NCBI GenBank assembly: GCA_003402705.1
Contig: QQNF01000002.1
Span: 1 to 64,000, forward strand
Direction of reading: 5' to 3'
Length of the DNA stretch: 64,000 nt
From: Verrucomicrobiota bacterium
Lineage (GTDB): Bacteria > Verrucomicrobiota > Verrucomicrobiia > Verrucomicrobiales > V1-33
The translations under genes were made by a program, and so were the position numbers. Below, piece after piece: positions 24,774-33,285 of the stretch. The notes below the pieces were generated by a model, which was not told where the DNA came from, ran no database searches, and was given only the letters and a program-made list of their open reading frames with translations. The number at the start of each line of letters is the position of its first letter. Positions within the stretch are counted from its first letter, which is position 1.

Positions 24774-25708
24774 GGGGTGGCGGGTGTGGGAGTGGAGGCG
24801 GTGCGGAGTTGTTCCCAGAGCGAGCGGGATTCTGGGGTTAGGGATTCGGGGAGGGTGATGTGGAGAGTGATGAGGAGGTCGCCGCGTTCGTTGGATTTGG
24901 GTTTGGGGAGCCCGCGGCCGCGGACGCGGAGTTGGTGGGTGTTCTGGGTGCCTTGGGGGATGCGGAGGCGGATGGGGCCGTCGAGGGTGCGGACGAGGGA
25001 TTCTGCGCCGAGGACGGCGTCCCATGGGGGGATTTCGAGATCGAGGAGGAGGTCTGAGCCGCGGGAGGAGAAGTCCGGGTGGGCGGCGTGGCGGACGCGG
25101 AGGTAGAGGTCGCCGGGGGGAGCGCCGCTGGCGCCGGGTTCGCCTTCGCCGGGGATGCGGAGACGGCGGCCGTCGGTAGCGCCTGGGGGGATGCGGACTT
25201 CGAAGTTGCGGGAGGAGGTTTTGCCGGTGTGGCGGTCGATGGATTGGAGGGAGAGCGGGCGGGAGGTGCCGTGCATGGCTTCCTCGAGGGTGACGAGGAG
25301 ATCGCCTTCGATGTCGCTGCCGCGGGTGGGGGCGTGGGATGATTGGGCGTGGCGGGAGTGGGCGTGAGGGAAGCCGTAGGGAGTGCCTGAGGCGAAGTAT
25401 TGTTCGAAGAAGTCGCTGAAGCCGGTGCCGGTGAAGTGGAAGTCGCGGTCGCTGGCGGTAGAGTGCGGGGTGTCGGGTTCGGGCGGGAGGGATTTGAGCT
25501 GATCGTAGCGGGCGCGTTTTTCGGGGTCGCTGAGGACCTCGTGGGCTTCGTTGATTTCCTTGAAGGTGGCTTCTGCGGAGGATTTGTCAGTGGCGGTGTC
25601 CGGGTGGTGGATTCTGGCGAGCTTGCGGAAGGCCTGTTTGATGTCTGCGGGGGAGGCGTCTGAGGGGATGCCGAGGGTAGCGTAGTAGTCTTTGAAGGAG
25701 GCGGGCAT
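24770..25708 (-). CDS. cbpA: DnaJ-family co-chaperone (CbpA-like)
   Basis: ATG 25708 (MPASFKDYYATLGIPSDAS) starts the J-domain directly; the frame is open further upstream but that part is low-complexity. The J-domain (residues ~5-70) contains HHPDTATDKSS, the conserved HPD that stimulates DnaK ATPase. A short G/F-like linker (TGTGFSDFFEQYFASGTPYGF) follows. Two C-terminal beta domains come next (LVTLEEAMHGTSRPLSL, VRIPPGATDGRRLRIPGEG, LYLRVRHAAHPDFSSRGSDL, QLRVRGRGLPKP). No zinc-finger CxxCxGxG repeats are present, so it is class B (CbpA), not DnaJ. It overlaps the downstream CbpM-like gene by 4 bp, implying coupled production of chaperone and modulator. Cytoplasm or nucleoid. Confidence 0.9.
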   Translation of the reverse strand: MPASFKDYYATLGIPSDASPADIKQAFRKLARIHHPDTATDKSSAEATFKEINEAHEVLSDPEKRARYDQLKSLPPEPDTPHSTASDRDFHFTGTGFSDFFEQYFASGTPYGFPHAHSRHAQSSHAPTRGSDIEGDLLVTLEEAMHGTSRPLSLQSIDRHTGKTSSRNFEVRIPPGATDGRRLRIPGEGEPGASGAPPGDLYLRVRHAAHPDFSSRGSDLLLDLEIPPWDAVLGAESLVRTLDGPIRLRIPQGTQNTHQLRVRGRGLPKPKSNERGDLLITLHITLPESLTPESRSLWEQLRTASTPTPATP

Positions 25709-25901
25709 GAGATTGGAGGGGAGGGGTACGTATCGGCGGGTGGGTGCCTTCCTTGAGACTGGGGTGGGGGGCGGGTGGCGGAGGGAGGTAGCTAGCGCGT
25801 TTCGGGTTGCGGACGGGCGGGCGGCGGCGAATGGATGGTGGGGTATGAGCGACATGATCCGGGCGTCTGAACGGGGAATCGGTCCGGAGCCCTGATGTGT
25901 T

Positions 25902-27080
25902 ATGGGCAATCCGGTAAAAATGGCGGCAATTGCTGCGAGTCTTGTTTCCACGGCAGCCGGAGGTGATCCGCCGGTGGTGACGGCGGTGCCTGCTGAGGCG
26001 GCGACGATGCTGGGGGAGAAGCTGGAGAATCTGGGATTGCTGTACAGGAACGAGAGTGATCCGGTGCTGCAGGAGCTGTGGTTTCTGGGGCGGTATCACG
26101 GGCAGTATCATCTGGCGGAAGGGAGCAACGGGCGAGATGAGGACTGGGAGAACCGGCGGTTTCGGATAGGGGGGCAGGCGCGGTTGTTGAGGAATCTGAC
26201 AGTGCATGCGCAGATGGTGAGCGGGAGGGAGATGGATCCGATTTACAATGGGTTCACGGAGCTGTGGGCGGGGTGGCGGTTCAGCGAAGCGGTGACGCTG
26301 ACGGTGGGGCAGCAGAAGCACCGGTTCACGCATGACCGGAATGTTTCGAGCCGTTACCTCAACTACTTTGAGCGGGGGATGCTGACGAACATGTTTGCGC
26401 TGGATTACACGCCTGGGGTGACGTTGTCAGGGAAGGCGGGGGAGTGGGGTTATTATGCCGGGGTATTTTCGAATGCGACGACGAGCGACAAGTGGAGTGC
26501 GTTTACGGAATTGGATTCCGGGTGGTCGTTTCTGGCGTCGGCGACGCTGGATCTGGGGCAGGCGTTCGGGGCGGACACGGCGCATTTGAACGTGGGGTAT
26601 GTGCGCAGTGATGCGAACGGGAACGCGACGAATCTGAACTGGTTTGACAACGGGGTGGCGGCGGCGCTGATTCTGACGGAGGGGCCGTTTTCGCTGGTGG
26701 CGGAGGCGACGGCGGGGTTAGGGAGCGTGGCGGGGGCGAATGATTTCGGGATCAATCTGCAGCCGACGTGGTTCATTACTGACAAGCTGCAATTGGCGAC
26801 GCGGTATCAGCTTGCGGTGAGTGATGAGGACAACGGATTGTCGGCGCAGCGGCGGTATGAGCGCGCTGCGGGGATGAGCACGGGTGACTTGTATCAGGCG
26901 GTGTATGCCGGGCTCAACTATCATGTGGCGGCGCACCGGATCAAGCTGATGAGCGGGATGGAGTATGCGACGCTGGGAGGTGAGGACTGCTGGACGGTGT
27001 CGGTGATGCTGCGGGTGTTCTGGGGGCCGCACTCGAAGGGGCCGTTTCCGATGGCGCAGATGCTGAAGGGGACGTTCTGA
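25902..27080 (+). CDS. Outer-membrane porin (OprO/P-like)
   Basis: Start ATG 25902 (or Met7 at 25920) gives a short signal peptide ending near AAGG. The mature protein alternates short aromatic-containing beta strands, e.g. ELWFLGRYHGQYHLAEG, ENRRFRIGGQARLLRNLTVHAQ (split here: ENRRFRIGG, QARLLRNLTVHAQ), FTELWAGWRFSEAVTLTVG and QKHRFTHDRNVSSRYLNYFE, and ends in VSVMLRVFWG. This is the usual look of phosphate-selective or general porins of the OprO/P superfamily in Verrucomicrobia. It likely forms a trimeric channel for anions or small solutes; selectivity cannot be read. No pho-box-like regulator site was recognised. It is a single gene between divergent cbpA and the nitrilase-family gene. 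Confidence 0.8.
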   Translation: MGNPVKMAAIAASLVSTAAGGDPPVVTAVPAEAATMLGEKLENLGLLYRNESDPVLQELWFLGRYHGQYHLAEGSNGRDEDWENRRFRIGGQARLLRNLTVHAQMVSGREMDPIYNGFTELWAGWRFSEAVTLTVGQQKHRFTHDRNVSSRYLNYFERGMLTNMFALDYTPGVTLSGKAGEWGYYAGVFSNATTSDKWSAFTELDSGWSFLASATLDLGQAFGADTAHLNVGYVRSDANGNATNLNWFDNGVAAALILTEGPFSLVAEATAGLGSVAGANDFGINLQPTWFITDKLQLATRYQLAVSDEDNGLSAQRRYERAAGMSTGDLYQAVYAGLNYHVAAHRIKLMSGMEYATLGGEDCWTVSVMLRVFWGPHSKGPFPMAQMLKGTF

Positions 27081-27141
27081 CGGAACGGTTGCGGGGAAGG
27101 CAGGTGCGGGGGAGTGTGGGTTTTGCTGCACCCGTTTTTTT

Positions 27142-27960
27142 ATGATGAAGAATGCCGAGATTTCAGCTGTTGGGGAAGTGGTGGCGCTGCAGACGGACAT
27201 TGTGTGGCAGGATCGGGAGGCAAATCTGGGGGTGGGGCGGGCGATGCTGGAGGAGGCGAGGCCGGGGCGGGGTGCTCTGGTGGTGCTGCCGGAGATGGCG
27301 TTGTCCGGGTTCAGCATGGATCCGGAGCGGTCGGCGGATGACGGGAGCGGGGTGCGGGCGCTGGGGGAACTGGCGCGGCGGTATGGGGTGACGATGGTGG
27401 CTGGGGTGGCGCGGTGGCGGGAGGATGGGGCGGCGAATGAGGCGGTGGTGCTGGGGCCGGATGGTCGGGAGATGGGGTCGTATCGGAAGCTGCATCCGTT
27501 TTCGCCGCCGGGTGAGGGGTTGGTGTGGCGGGCTGGGGAACGGATTGAGTTGTTCCGGTGGGGTGGGTTCACGGTGGCTCCGGTTGTGTGTTATGATCTG
27601 AGGTTTCCGGAGATTTTCCGTGCGGCGGCGGAGGCAGGGGCGGATTGTTTTGTGGTGGTGGCGAACTGGCCGTCGCGGCGGACGCATCATTGGTCGCTAT
27701 TGCTGCGGGCGCGGGCGGTGGAGAACCAGGCGGTGGTGATCGGGGTGAACCGGTGCGGGACGGATCCGGCGTTTGTGTATGAGGGGGCGAGTGCGGTAAT
27801 TGACGAGCAGGGGGTGGTGCTTGGGGAGGCTGGGGCGGGGGTGGAGGTGGTGCGGGCGGCGGTGGATCACGAGGCGGTGGCGGCGTGGCGGGAGGCGTTT
27901 CCGGCGTTGCGGGACCGGCGGGATGTGGCGGCGATACGGGTGGGGAACAGAATGGAATAA
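27142..27960 (+). CDS. Carbon-nitrogen hydrolase (nitrilase/omega-amidase superfamily)
   Basis: Hydrolyses a non-peptide C-N bond, most likely an amide. The catalytic triad is intact: Glu in VVLPEMALSGFSM, Lys in GSYRKLHPFSP and Cys in APVVCYDLRFPEIF. Other family blocks are VVVANWPSRRTHHWSLLLRARA, NQAVVIGVNRCG and AVIDEQGVVLGEAG. The NRCGTDP stretch and the overall length (272 residues) favour the YafV/Nit2-like omega-amidase branch, which removes 2-oxoglutaramate-type transamination side products. ATG 27142 is followed by another Met; either may be used. It ends 39 bp before the helicase gene on the same strand. Cytoplasmic. Confidence 0.85.
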   Translation: MMKNAEISAVGEVVALQTDIVWQDREANLGVGRAMLEEARPGRGALVVLPEMALSGFSMDPERSADDGSGVRALGELARRYGVTMVAGVARWREDGAANEAVVLGPDGREMGSYRKLHPFSPPGEGLVWRAGERIELFRWGGFTVAPVVCYDLRFPEIFRAAAEAGADCFVVVANWPSRRTHHWSLLLRARAVENQAVVIGVNRCGTDPAFVYEGASAVIDEQGVVLGEAGAGVEVVRAAVDHEAVAAWREAFPALRDRRDVAAIRVGNRME

Positions 27961-27998
27961 GCGCGTGCATCCTTGCGTGGATGGGGCGAAGGGGAGGA

Positions 27999-29453
27999 AT
28001 GTCATTTTCCACACTGGGCCTTGCGCCCGGCATTCAGCAGGCGGTTCAAGAGACCGGGTACACTGATCCGACCCCGATTCAGGCAGCGGCGATTCCACCG
28101 ATTCTGGCGGGGCGGGATCTGACGGGGATTGCGCAGACGGGGACTGGCAAGACGGCGGCGTTCACCCTGCCGATTCTGACGCGGATGGTTTCGGAGCCTG
28201 CGGCGCGTGGGACGAGGACGCTGGTGCTGGCCCCGACGCGGGAGCTGGCGGCGCAGATCATTGAGAATGTGAGGGAGTACGGGAAGCATCTGGGGATCCG
28301 GAGTGCGGCGATTTTTGGTGGGGTGGGGGAGAAGCCGCAGATTGACGCGTTGCGGTCGGGGACGCCGATTATTGTGGCGTGCCCGGGGCGATTGCTGGAT
28401 CTGATGAACCGCGGGTGTGCTGATTTTTCGAATCTGAAGTATCTGGTGCTGGATGAGGCGGACCGGATGCTGGACATGGGATTTCTGCCGGACATCCGGA
28501 GGATTGTGGCGAAGCTGCCGAGGGAGCGGCAGACCTTGTTGTTTTCGGCGACCCTGTCGCGGGAGATTGAGACCTTGAGTCGGGATTTTCTGAGGGATCC
28601 TGAGACGGTGGAGATTGGGAAGCGGAGCAATCCAGCGGCGACGGTGGAGCAGGTGTTCTGCGAGGTGCAGAAGGCGCGGAAGCCGGCGCTGCTGTCGCGA
28701 TTGCTAGAGGATCCGGCGATGAGCATGGTGCTGGTGTTTACGCGGACGAAGCATGGGGCGGACCGGATTGTGAGGCAGCTGGATCGCGAGGGGATCCGGA
28801 CGGCGGCGCTGCATGCGAACCGTTCGCAGAATCAGCGGCAGCGTGCGCTAGCGGATTTCAAGAATGGGGCGGTGCGGGTGCTGGTGGCGACGGACATTGC
28901 GGCGCGTGGGATTGACGTGGATGGGATTTCGCACGTGGTGAATCTGGATTTTCCGCCGCAGGTGGAGGATTACGTGCACCGGATTGGGCGGACGGGTCGT
29001 GCGGAAGCAGCTGGGCATGCGATCAGTTTCATTTCTGGGGAGGATCGGGATGCGGTGCGTGCGCTGGAGCGAGCGACTGGGAAGGTGATGCCGCGGATGC
29101 TGCCTGAGGGGTTTGATCCCGGGGACACGCGGGAAGAGGGGCCGCCGCCGGCGCAGCGGCAGCAGCGAGGTGGGCGGAGTGGGCAGGCGTCGCGTCCGCC
29201 GCGTGGCGGGGGATATGAGCAGCGAGGGCCGCAGGGTGGCCGTGGTGGGAGCGGGGGGAGTGGCGGCCGGGCGAGCCAGCCGTCGCGTGCGCCGTCGCCG
29301 CGGAGTGAGGGGCCTCGGAGTGAAGGGCCGAGGAGTGAAGGGCCGCGGAGTGAAGGGCCGCGGAGTGAAGGATTTCGGAGTAGTGAGGGAGGCGGGAGTG
29401 GGGCTGGGGAGGAGCGATCGACATTGCGCGGGCGGAGGAGTCGGCGTTTTTGA
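27999..29453 (+). CDS. DEAD-box RNA helicase (RhlE-like)
   Basis: ATG 27999 follows a good ribosome site (GGGGAGGA) and starts MSFSTLGLAPGIQQAVQETG. Helicase motifs are complete: Q-motif (PTPIQAAAIP), I (AQTGTGKT), Ia (PTRELAAQI), II (LDEADRMLDMG), III (LLFSATLS), IV (VLVFTRTKHGADR), V (VATDIAARGIDVDG) and VI (YVHRIGRTGR). It remodels RNA duplexes, typically in ribosome assembly or mRNA decay at low temperature. The ~110-residue tail is disordered, Arg/Gly/Ser-rich, and includes five consecutive PRSEG units encoded by a 15-bp tandem repeat (~29311-29385), probably an RNA-binding tail. The MITE-like element follows 42 bp after the stop. Confidence 0.92.
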   Translation: MSFSTLGLAPGIQQAVQETGYTDPTPIQAAAIPPILAGRDLTGIAQTGTGKTAAFTLPILTRMVSEPAARGTRTLVLAPTRELAAQIIENVREYGKHLGIRSAAIFGGVGEKPQIDALRSGTPIIVACPGRLLDLMNRGCADFSNLKYLVLDEADRMLDMGFLPDIRRIVAKLPRERQTLLFSATLSREIETLSRDFLRDPETVEIGKRSNPAATVEQVFCEVQKARKPALLSRLLEDPAMSMVLVFTRTKHGADRIVRQLDREGIRTAALHANRSQNQRQRALADFKNGAVRVLVATDIAARGIDVDGISHVVNLDFPPQVEDYVHRIGRTGRAEAAGHAISFISGEDRDAVRALERATGKVMPRMLPEGFDPGDTREEGPPPAQRQQRGGRSGQASRPPRGGGYEQRGPQGGRGGSGGSGGRASQPSRAPSPRSEGPRSEGPRSEGPRSEGPRSEGFRSSEGGGSGAGEERSTLRGRRSRRF

Positions 29454-29760
29454 GGTGGTTGAGTGGATGGGTGAAGGGGGACTGTGATGGACTGGGTGCA
29501 GCCCGTCTTACAGATGGTATCTTCTGATTTTGTGGGAAGGAAGGAGGACACAGCCGCTCTGCGGAGTTGGCGGGCACGGGTCTTTTTCCCGATTCCTGTG
29601 TTGCTCGTCGGTTGCAAATCCTGATTCGCGCCCTCCTCGCGCCGTGGACTCGGGAAAAATCCCGCGTCCATGAGACACCATCTGTAAGACGGACTACACG
29701 AGGTGCGGCTGCGGATTTTCGTTGGTGCATTGCGGTCCCCCTGTTTATGCTGGGTGAAGC
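29454..29760. other. Gene-free stretch holding a MITE-like element
   Basis: 307 bp without a gene; nearly all of it is the inverted-repeat element described separately. No separate promoter or RNA was identified. Confidence 0.6.
29495..29700. mobile_element. 206-bp MITE-like palindromic element with 28-bp terminal inverted repeats
   Basis: The left end (29495-29522) and the reverse complement of the right end (29673-29700) match at 24 of 28 positions, including a perfect 16-bp core CCGTCTTACAGATGGT (29503-29518) against ACCATCTGTAAGACGG (29677-29692). A second inner pair, TTTTTCCCGA and TCGGGAAAAA, lies further in, so the whole unit can fold. There is no ORF. Half elements occur at 56949-56994 (43 of 46 bases match 29647-29692) and, more diverged, at 59047-59082. 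No target-site duplication was established. Confidence 0.8.
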
Positions 29761-30780
29761 ATGGATGATACAGCGACACCGACGCCGCGACTGGAGCGGG
29801 AGATGGTTCAGGAGGCACTTGAGGGCCTTGCGGAACTTGTTGTGAGGGGCGTGCGAGCGAGTGCGGATCCTGGGGAGGCGGCTGGGAAGGCGGGGGCTGG
29901 GTTGCGAGCACTCGGGGCGTGGGTGGAACGATTGGCTGGTGAGGGGAGTGTGGCGGGGAATGTGCGGCGCGAGCCGATGCATTTGCGGGCGGAGGTGCCT
30001 GTGGAGACTGGGCGGATGAGTGTGGGGATTCCGTCTGCGGTCGGGGTGCTTGATCCTGGGGATTTTCCGGAGGCGTTTGTGGTGACGAAGGAGCCGGAGG
30101 AGGAGGCAGCGCTGGCGGAGGGGGATTCGTTTCTGATGGTGGATGGACCGTGGGGACCGGTGGTGGTGCCGGAGGAGGTGGCGGTTCGAGTGGAGGTGGC
30201 TGGCGAGGGTGCGGTGGTGGAAGTGCCGGCGGCGGCGGAGATGTTAGAAGCGGCGGAGGAATTAGAGGAGGCGACGGTGCCTGTGGTGGTGGCTGAGGTG
30301 ACGGCGGAAGCAGCGGAGGTGGAGACGCCCGTGGCGGAGGTGGCTGTGATGGTTTCAGAGCCGGAGCTGAAGGTGTCTGTGCCTGAAGAGAAGGCTGTGG
30401 AGGCGAGGCCTGAGGTGGTTGCGCCGTTGGTCGCGTTGGAGCCGGAGGTGAAGTCTGTGGCTGGAGAAGTTATGGTGGTGGAGAAGACGCCTGAGGTGTT
30501 TGTGCCACTGGCGGTGGTGGAACCGGAGGTGAAGTTGACTGTGCCTGAAGAGCCGATGGAGGCGGCGATGTCCGAGGTGGTGGTGCCGCCTGTGGTGGAG
30601 GGGACGGAGGCGAAGGCGCCAATTGAGGTGGGGCGGGAAGCGGTGGAGTGGCGGATGCCGGAGACGGTGGTGGTGGCGCCTCCGGGTCGTGGGCCACGGG
30701 TGGTGATGAGGCTGATGCTGCTGGTCTTGCTGGTGGTGGTGGGGTGGTTGGCTTACAAGGCGGTGGAGCTGAAGGGGTAG
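29761..30780 (+). CDS. Val/Glu-rich protein with C-terminal membrane anchor
   Basis: A 339-residue protein of unknown function. The first ~65 residues are helical (LEREMVQEALEGLAELVVRG). A Tyr-free middle of ~220 residues is built from Val, Glu, Ala and Pro in loosely repeated phrases (PEVVAPLVALEPEVKS, PEVFVPLAVVEPEVKL). A single hydrophobic helix (VVMRLMLLVLLVVVGWLAY) then sits at the C-terminus with only ~7 residues beyond it. The shape suggests a tail-anchored inner-membrane protein with a long acidic cytoplasmic or periplasmic spacer, somewhat like TonB or FimV-type spacers but without their motifs. It is 32 bp upstream of the GYF_2 membrane protein. Confidence 0.6.
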   Translation: MDDTATPTPRLEREMVQEALEGLAELVVRGVRASADPGEAAGKAGAGLRALGAWVERLAGEGSVAGNVRREPMHLRAEVPVETGRMSVGIPSAVGVLDPGDFPEAFVVTKEPEEEAALAEGDSFLMVDGPWGPVVVPEEVAVRVEVAGEGAVVEVPAAAEMLEAAEELEEATVPVVVAEVTAEAAEVETPVAEVAVMVSEPELKVSVPEEKAVEARPEVVAPLVALEPEVKSVAGEVMVVEKTPEVFVPLAVVEPEVKLTVPEEPMEAAMSEVVVPPVVEGTEAKAPIEVGREAVEWRMPETVVVAPPGRGPRVVMRLMLLVLLVVVGWLAYKAVELKG

Positions 30781-30812
30781 TGACGCCGGGTAGGATTTTT
30801 CAATGAATTGCT

Positions 30813-31733
30813 ATGATGGATTACTATTACGCTGACGCATCCGGGCAGCCGGCCGGGCCGGTTGCGTTTCAAGTATTGTGCCAGTGGCTGGCGTCGGGGA
30901 ATCTGCTGCCGACGGTGCAGGTGGTGGAGGCAGGGGGGACGGTGTGGCGGCCGCTGGATACGCTGATCATGCTGAGGTACACGGGAGCGGACGGGCAGGC
31001 GGCGGGGCCGGTGCCGCTGGAGACCTTGTTGAGGCAGCGTGCGGCGGGGAAGCTGCAGTCGGACAGTTGGGTGCTGCCGGAGAATGCGTCGCAGTGGGTG
31101 CCGTTGAATGCGGTGGTGCCGGCGCATTTGCAGCCAGTGCCGGTGGCGGCTGGGCCGGCGAGGTCGGGGGCGCGGCAGATCAGCCGGAACGTGCGGCCGG
31201 TGCAGGGGGCGCGGGGGTTAAGTCGGCAGGTGTATGTGCTGGTGGTGGTGGGGTTGTCGCTGCTGCAATTGAGTTTTGTCGGGCTGGTGATTTACCGGTT
31301 GCTGAGTGCACCGATGGAGATGGCGAATCGGGATGCGATGGGTTCGCTGGCGATGCTGGTGGGGACTGGGAGTGTGGTGCTGGGGGTTGTGGGCGGGATT
31401 GCGGTGATGGTGATGACGGGGTTGAGGATTGTGAATATCGGGTGGTCCGGGTGGCTGGTGCTGCTGATGCTGGTGCCGGTGGCGTCGTTTTTGCTGGTGA
31501 TTGCGTGTCTGCTGCTGCCGGCGCGGTATGCGGAGCACGGGAAGACGGACAGCGGGACGGCGATGGGAGCGGCGCTGATGGCGTTGACGCTGGTGGCGGC
31601 GGTGGGGGGCGGAGTGCTTGTGTGGCGGACGTATTCCGGGCCGCTGATGAAGCGGTTCGGGGCGGAGGTGCAGGAGGCGCGGAACCGTGCGGGGGTGATG
31701 GAGCCTGGGGTGCCTGCGGAGCCGGTGCGGTGA
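30813..31733 (+). CDS. Membrane protein with two GYF_2 (DUF4339) domains
   Basis: Two GYF_2-type modules occupy residues ~3-45 (DYYYADASGQPAGPVAFQVL ... VWRPLDTL) and ~55-105 (YTGADGQAAGPVPLETLL ... SQWVPLNAV). GYF_2 modules are thought to be protein-interaction domains binding proline-rich partners. After a basic linker come about four hydrophobic helices (VYVLVVVGLSLLQLSFVG; GSLAMLVGTGSVVLGVVGG; WLVLLMLVPVASFLLVIA; ALMALTLVAAVGGGVLVW). The protein probably sits in the inner membrane with the GYF modules in the cytoplasm. It may bind the Val/Glu/Pro-rich upstream neighbour (inference from adjacency). The alternative start Met2 at 30816 is equally possible. Confidence 0.75.
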   Translation: MMDYYYADASGQPAGPVAFQVLCQWLASGNLLPTVQVVEAGGTVWRPLDTLIMLRYTGADGQAAGPVPLETLLRQRAAGKLQSDSWVLPENASQWVPLNAVVPAHLQPVPVAAGPARSGARQISRNVRPVQGARGLSRQVYVLVVVGLSLLQLSFVGLVIYRLLSAPMEMANRDAMGSLAMLVGTGSVVLGVVGGIAVMVMTGLRIVNIGWSGWLVLLMLVPVASFLLVIACLLLPARYAEHGKTDSGTAMGAALMALTLVAAVGGGVLVWRTYSGPLMKRFGAEVQEARNRAGVMEPGVPAEPVR

Positions 31734-31740
31734 GGCGTGG

Positions 31741-32079
31741 TTAGTCGGGGAGGCGGTCGAAGTGGAACTGGCAGCAGCCGAGGTCGAGGATGTTGCCGTT
31801 GCGGGCGAGTTGGTGGCGGAAGTTGGCGGCGAGGGAATAGATGTGGTGCTGGCCGTGTTTTTCCATTTCGAGGAGACTGGCTTTGCGGAGGACGCGGAGG
31901 TGTTTGGAGACGTTGTAGGGGGTGGCGCTGAGGTGTTCGCATAGTTCGCTGACGGTGCAGGGGCCGGCGATGAGATGGCGGACGAGGCGGAGCCGGGTGG
32001 GTTCGCCCAGGGCCCGCATGGCGGCGAGGCAATCGAAGGGCTGGGGGTCGGGGCGGCGCGGCATGGGTGGGATTACCAT
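31741..32079 (-). CDS. ArsR-family winged-helix transcriptional regulator
   Basis: A 112-residue metalloregulator-type repressor. The ArsR core is AMRALGEPTRLRLVRHLIAG (helices 1-2), CTVSELCEHLSATPYNVSKH (recognition helix region) and LRVLRKASLLEMEKHGQHHIY (wing). Cysteines occur at CLAAM, GPCTVSELC, and a vicinal CC in the C-terminal DLGCCQFHFDRLPD. The usual arsenic motif ELCVCDL is replaced by SELCEHL, so a different ligand set, perhaps including the C-terminal CC/H, is likely. It is divergent from the CobW gene with a perfect palindrome (32120-32141) between them, so it probably represses itself and the cassette. Confidence 0.85.
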   Translation of the reverse strand: MVIPPMPRRPDPQPFDCLAAMRALGEPTRLRLVRHLIAGPCTVSELCEHLSATPYNVSKHLRVLRKASLLEMEKHGQHHIYSLAANFRHQLARNGNILDLGCCQFHFDRLPD

Positions 32080-32119
32080 TCCGGGGGATGGGGTGCAAGA
32101 CGCACACGCGGAGGTTGCC

Positions 32120-32141
32120 TATTTGCTGATATTGGCAAATA
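32120..32141. promoter_or_regulatory. ArsR-type operator, site 1
   Basis: A perfect 7-bp inverted repeat, TATTTGC-N8-GCAAATA, in the 73-bp gap between the divergent ArsR and CobW genes. Its spacing and AT-rich arms fit ArsR-family operators. A second near-identical site is at 33320-33341 (17 of 22 bases shared). Confidence 0.75.
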
Positions 32142-32152
32142 AGGGCGGGAGT

Positions 32153-33274
32153 ATGGCAACGAAAGCGAGATACATCATGATCGGGGGGTTCCTCGGGGCT
32201 GGGAAGACGACGACGGTGGGGCGACTGGCGCGGTATTTGACGGCGCGTGGGTTGAGGGTGGGGCTGATTACGAATGATCAGGCGGGCGGTCTGGTGGATA
32301 CGAAGCTGCTGAGGGGACAGGGATTTGCGACGGAGGAGATTGCGGGCGGGTGTTTCTGCTGTCGGTTCAACACGCTGGTGGAGGCGGCGCAGAAGCTGGA
32401 TGAGGCTGGGAAGCCGGAGGTGTTCATTGCGGAGCCGGTGGGGAGTTGCACGGATCTGGTGGCGACGGTGACGTATCCGTTGCGGCGGCTGTACGGGGAT
32501 TCGTTTACGGTGGCGCCGCTGGCGGTGCTGGTGGATCCGGTGCGGGCGCGGCGGGTGTTCGGGCTGGAGGGAGGGGGGACGTTTTCTGCGAAGGTGGCGT
32601 ATATTTTCCGGAAGCAGCTGGAGGAAGCGGATTTGATCGTGATTACGAAGAGTGATCTGCTGGGGGCGGAGGAGCTGGAGGAATTGAGGGGTGTGCTGAG
32701 TCGGGAGTATCCGCTGGCGCGGGTGCTGGCGGCGTCGCCGCGGGAGGAGACGGGGCTGGAGGCGTTGTTTGAGTTGCTGATGTCAGGGGAGCAGGCGCGG
32801 CGGAATCCGATGGCGGTGGATTACGAGGTTTATGCGGAGGGAGAGGCGCTGCTGGGGTGGCTGAATGCGACGGTGACATTGCGGCATGCGGATGAGTTTG
32901 ATGCGAATGAAGTGCTGAGGGAGCTGGCGGGTGCGGTGCAGGGATTGCTGGCGGGAGCTGGTGCCGAGATTGCGCATTTCAAGATGACCTTCAGTCCTGA
33001 CAACAGCCTGGCGGGGGAGCTGGCGAGTGTGAATCTGGTGCGGAGTGATTATGTGGCGGAGCTGGGGATGGAGCTGGACGAGCCGGTGGGCGGGGGGCAG
33101 CTGATTGTGAATCTGCGGGCGGAGGCGGATCCTGCGGTGCTGCTGGAGGCGCTGCGGGAAGGGTTAGGGAAAGTGGTGGCGGCGGTGCCCGGGCTGGAGG
33201 CGGTGGTGGAGCATGCCGAGCATTTCCGGCCCGGGAAGCCGGTGCCGACGCACCGTGACGGGGCGGAGGGCTGA
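32153..33274 (+). CDS. CobW/COG0523-family metal-chaperone GTPase
   Basis: ATG 32153 (MATKARYIMIGGFLGAGKTT) is 12 bp after the operator. Walker A is GGFLGAGKTT (residues ~10-19). The metal site is GGCFCC (GCxCC, ~residues 62-67), AEPVGS follows, and VITKSDLL is the TKxD nucleotide-specificity motif. A C-terminal CobW_C domain is likely (residues ~235-350), and HAEHFRPGKPVPTHRDG ends the protein with several His. COG0523 proteins insert or deliver zinc, cobalt or iron to client proteins. It is the first gene of the ArsR-controlled cassette; the metal cannot be read from the sequence. 373 residues, normal length. Confidence 0.88.
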   Translation: MATKARYIMIGGFLGAGKTTTVGRLARYLTARGLRVGLITNDQAGGLVDTKLLRGQGFATEEIAGGCFCCRFNTLVEAAQKLDEAGKPEVFIAEPVGSCTDLVATVTYPLRRLYGDSFTVAPLAVLVDPVRARRVFGLEGGGTFSAKVAYIFRKQLEEADLIVITKSDLLGAEELEELRGVLSREYPLARVLAASPREETGLEALFELLMSGEQARRNPMAVDYEVYAEGEALLGWLNATVTLRHADEFDANEVLRELAGAVQGLLAGAGAEIAHFKMTFSPDNSLAGELASVNLVRSDYVAELGMELDEPVGGGQLIVNLRAEADPAVLLEALREGLGKVVAAVPGLEAVVEHAEHFRPGKPVPTHRDGAEG

Positions 33275-33285
33275 AGGGGAGTGAG

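Noticed and set aside
29311-29385. Separate repeat element in the helicase tail
   Set aside because: The 15-bp tandem repeat is in frame and encodes PRSEG units of the disordered tail, so it is treated as part of the gene.
31741-32079. Arsenic-resistance regulator and ars operon
   Set aside because: The arsenic motif ELCVCDL is absent and no arsB, arsC or acr3 gene is present, so an arsenic role is not claimed.
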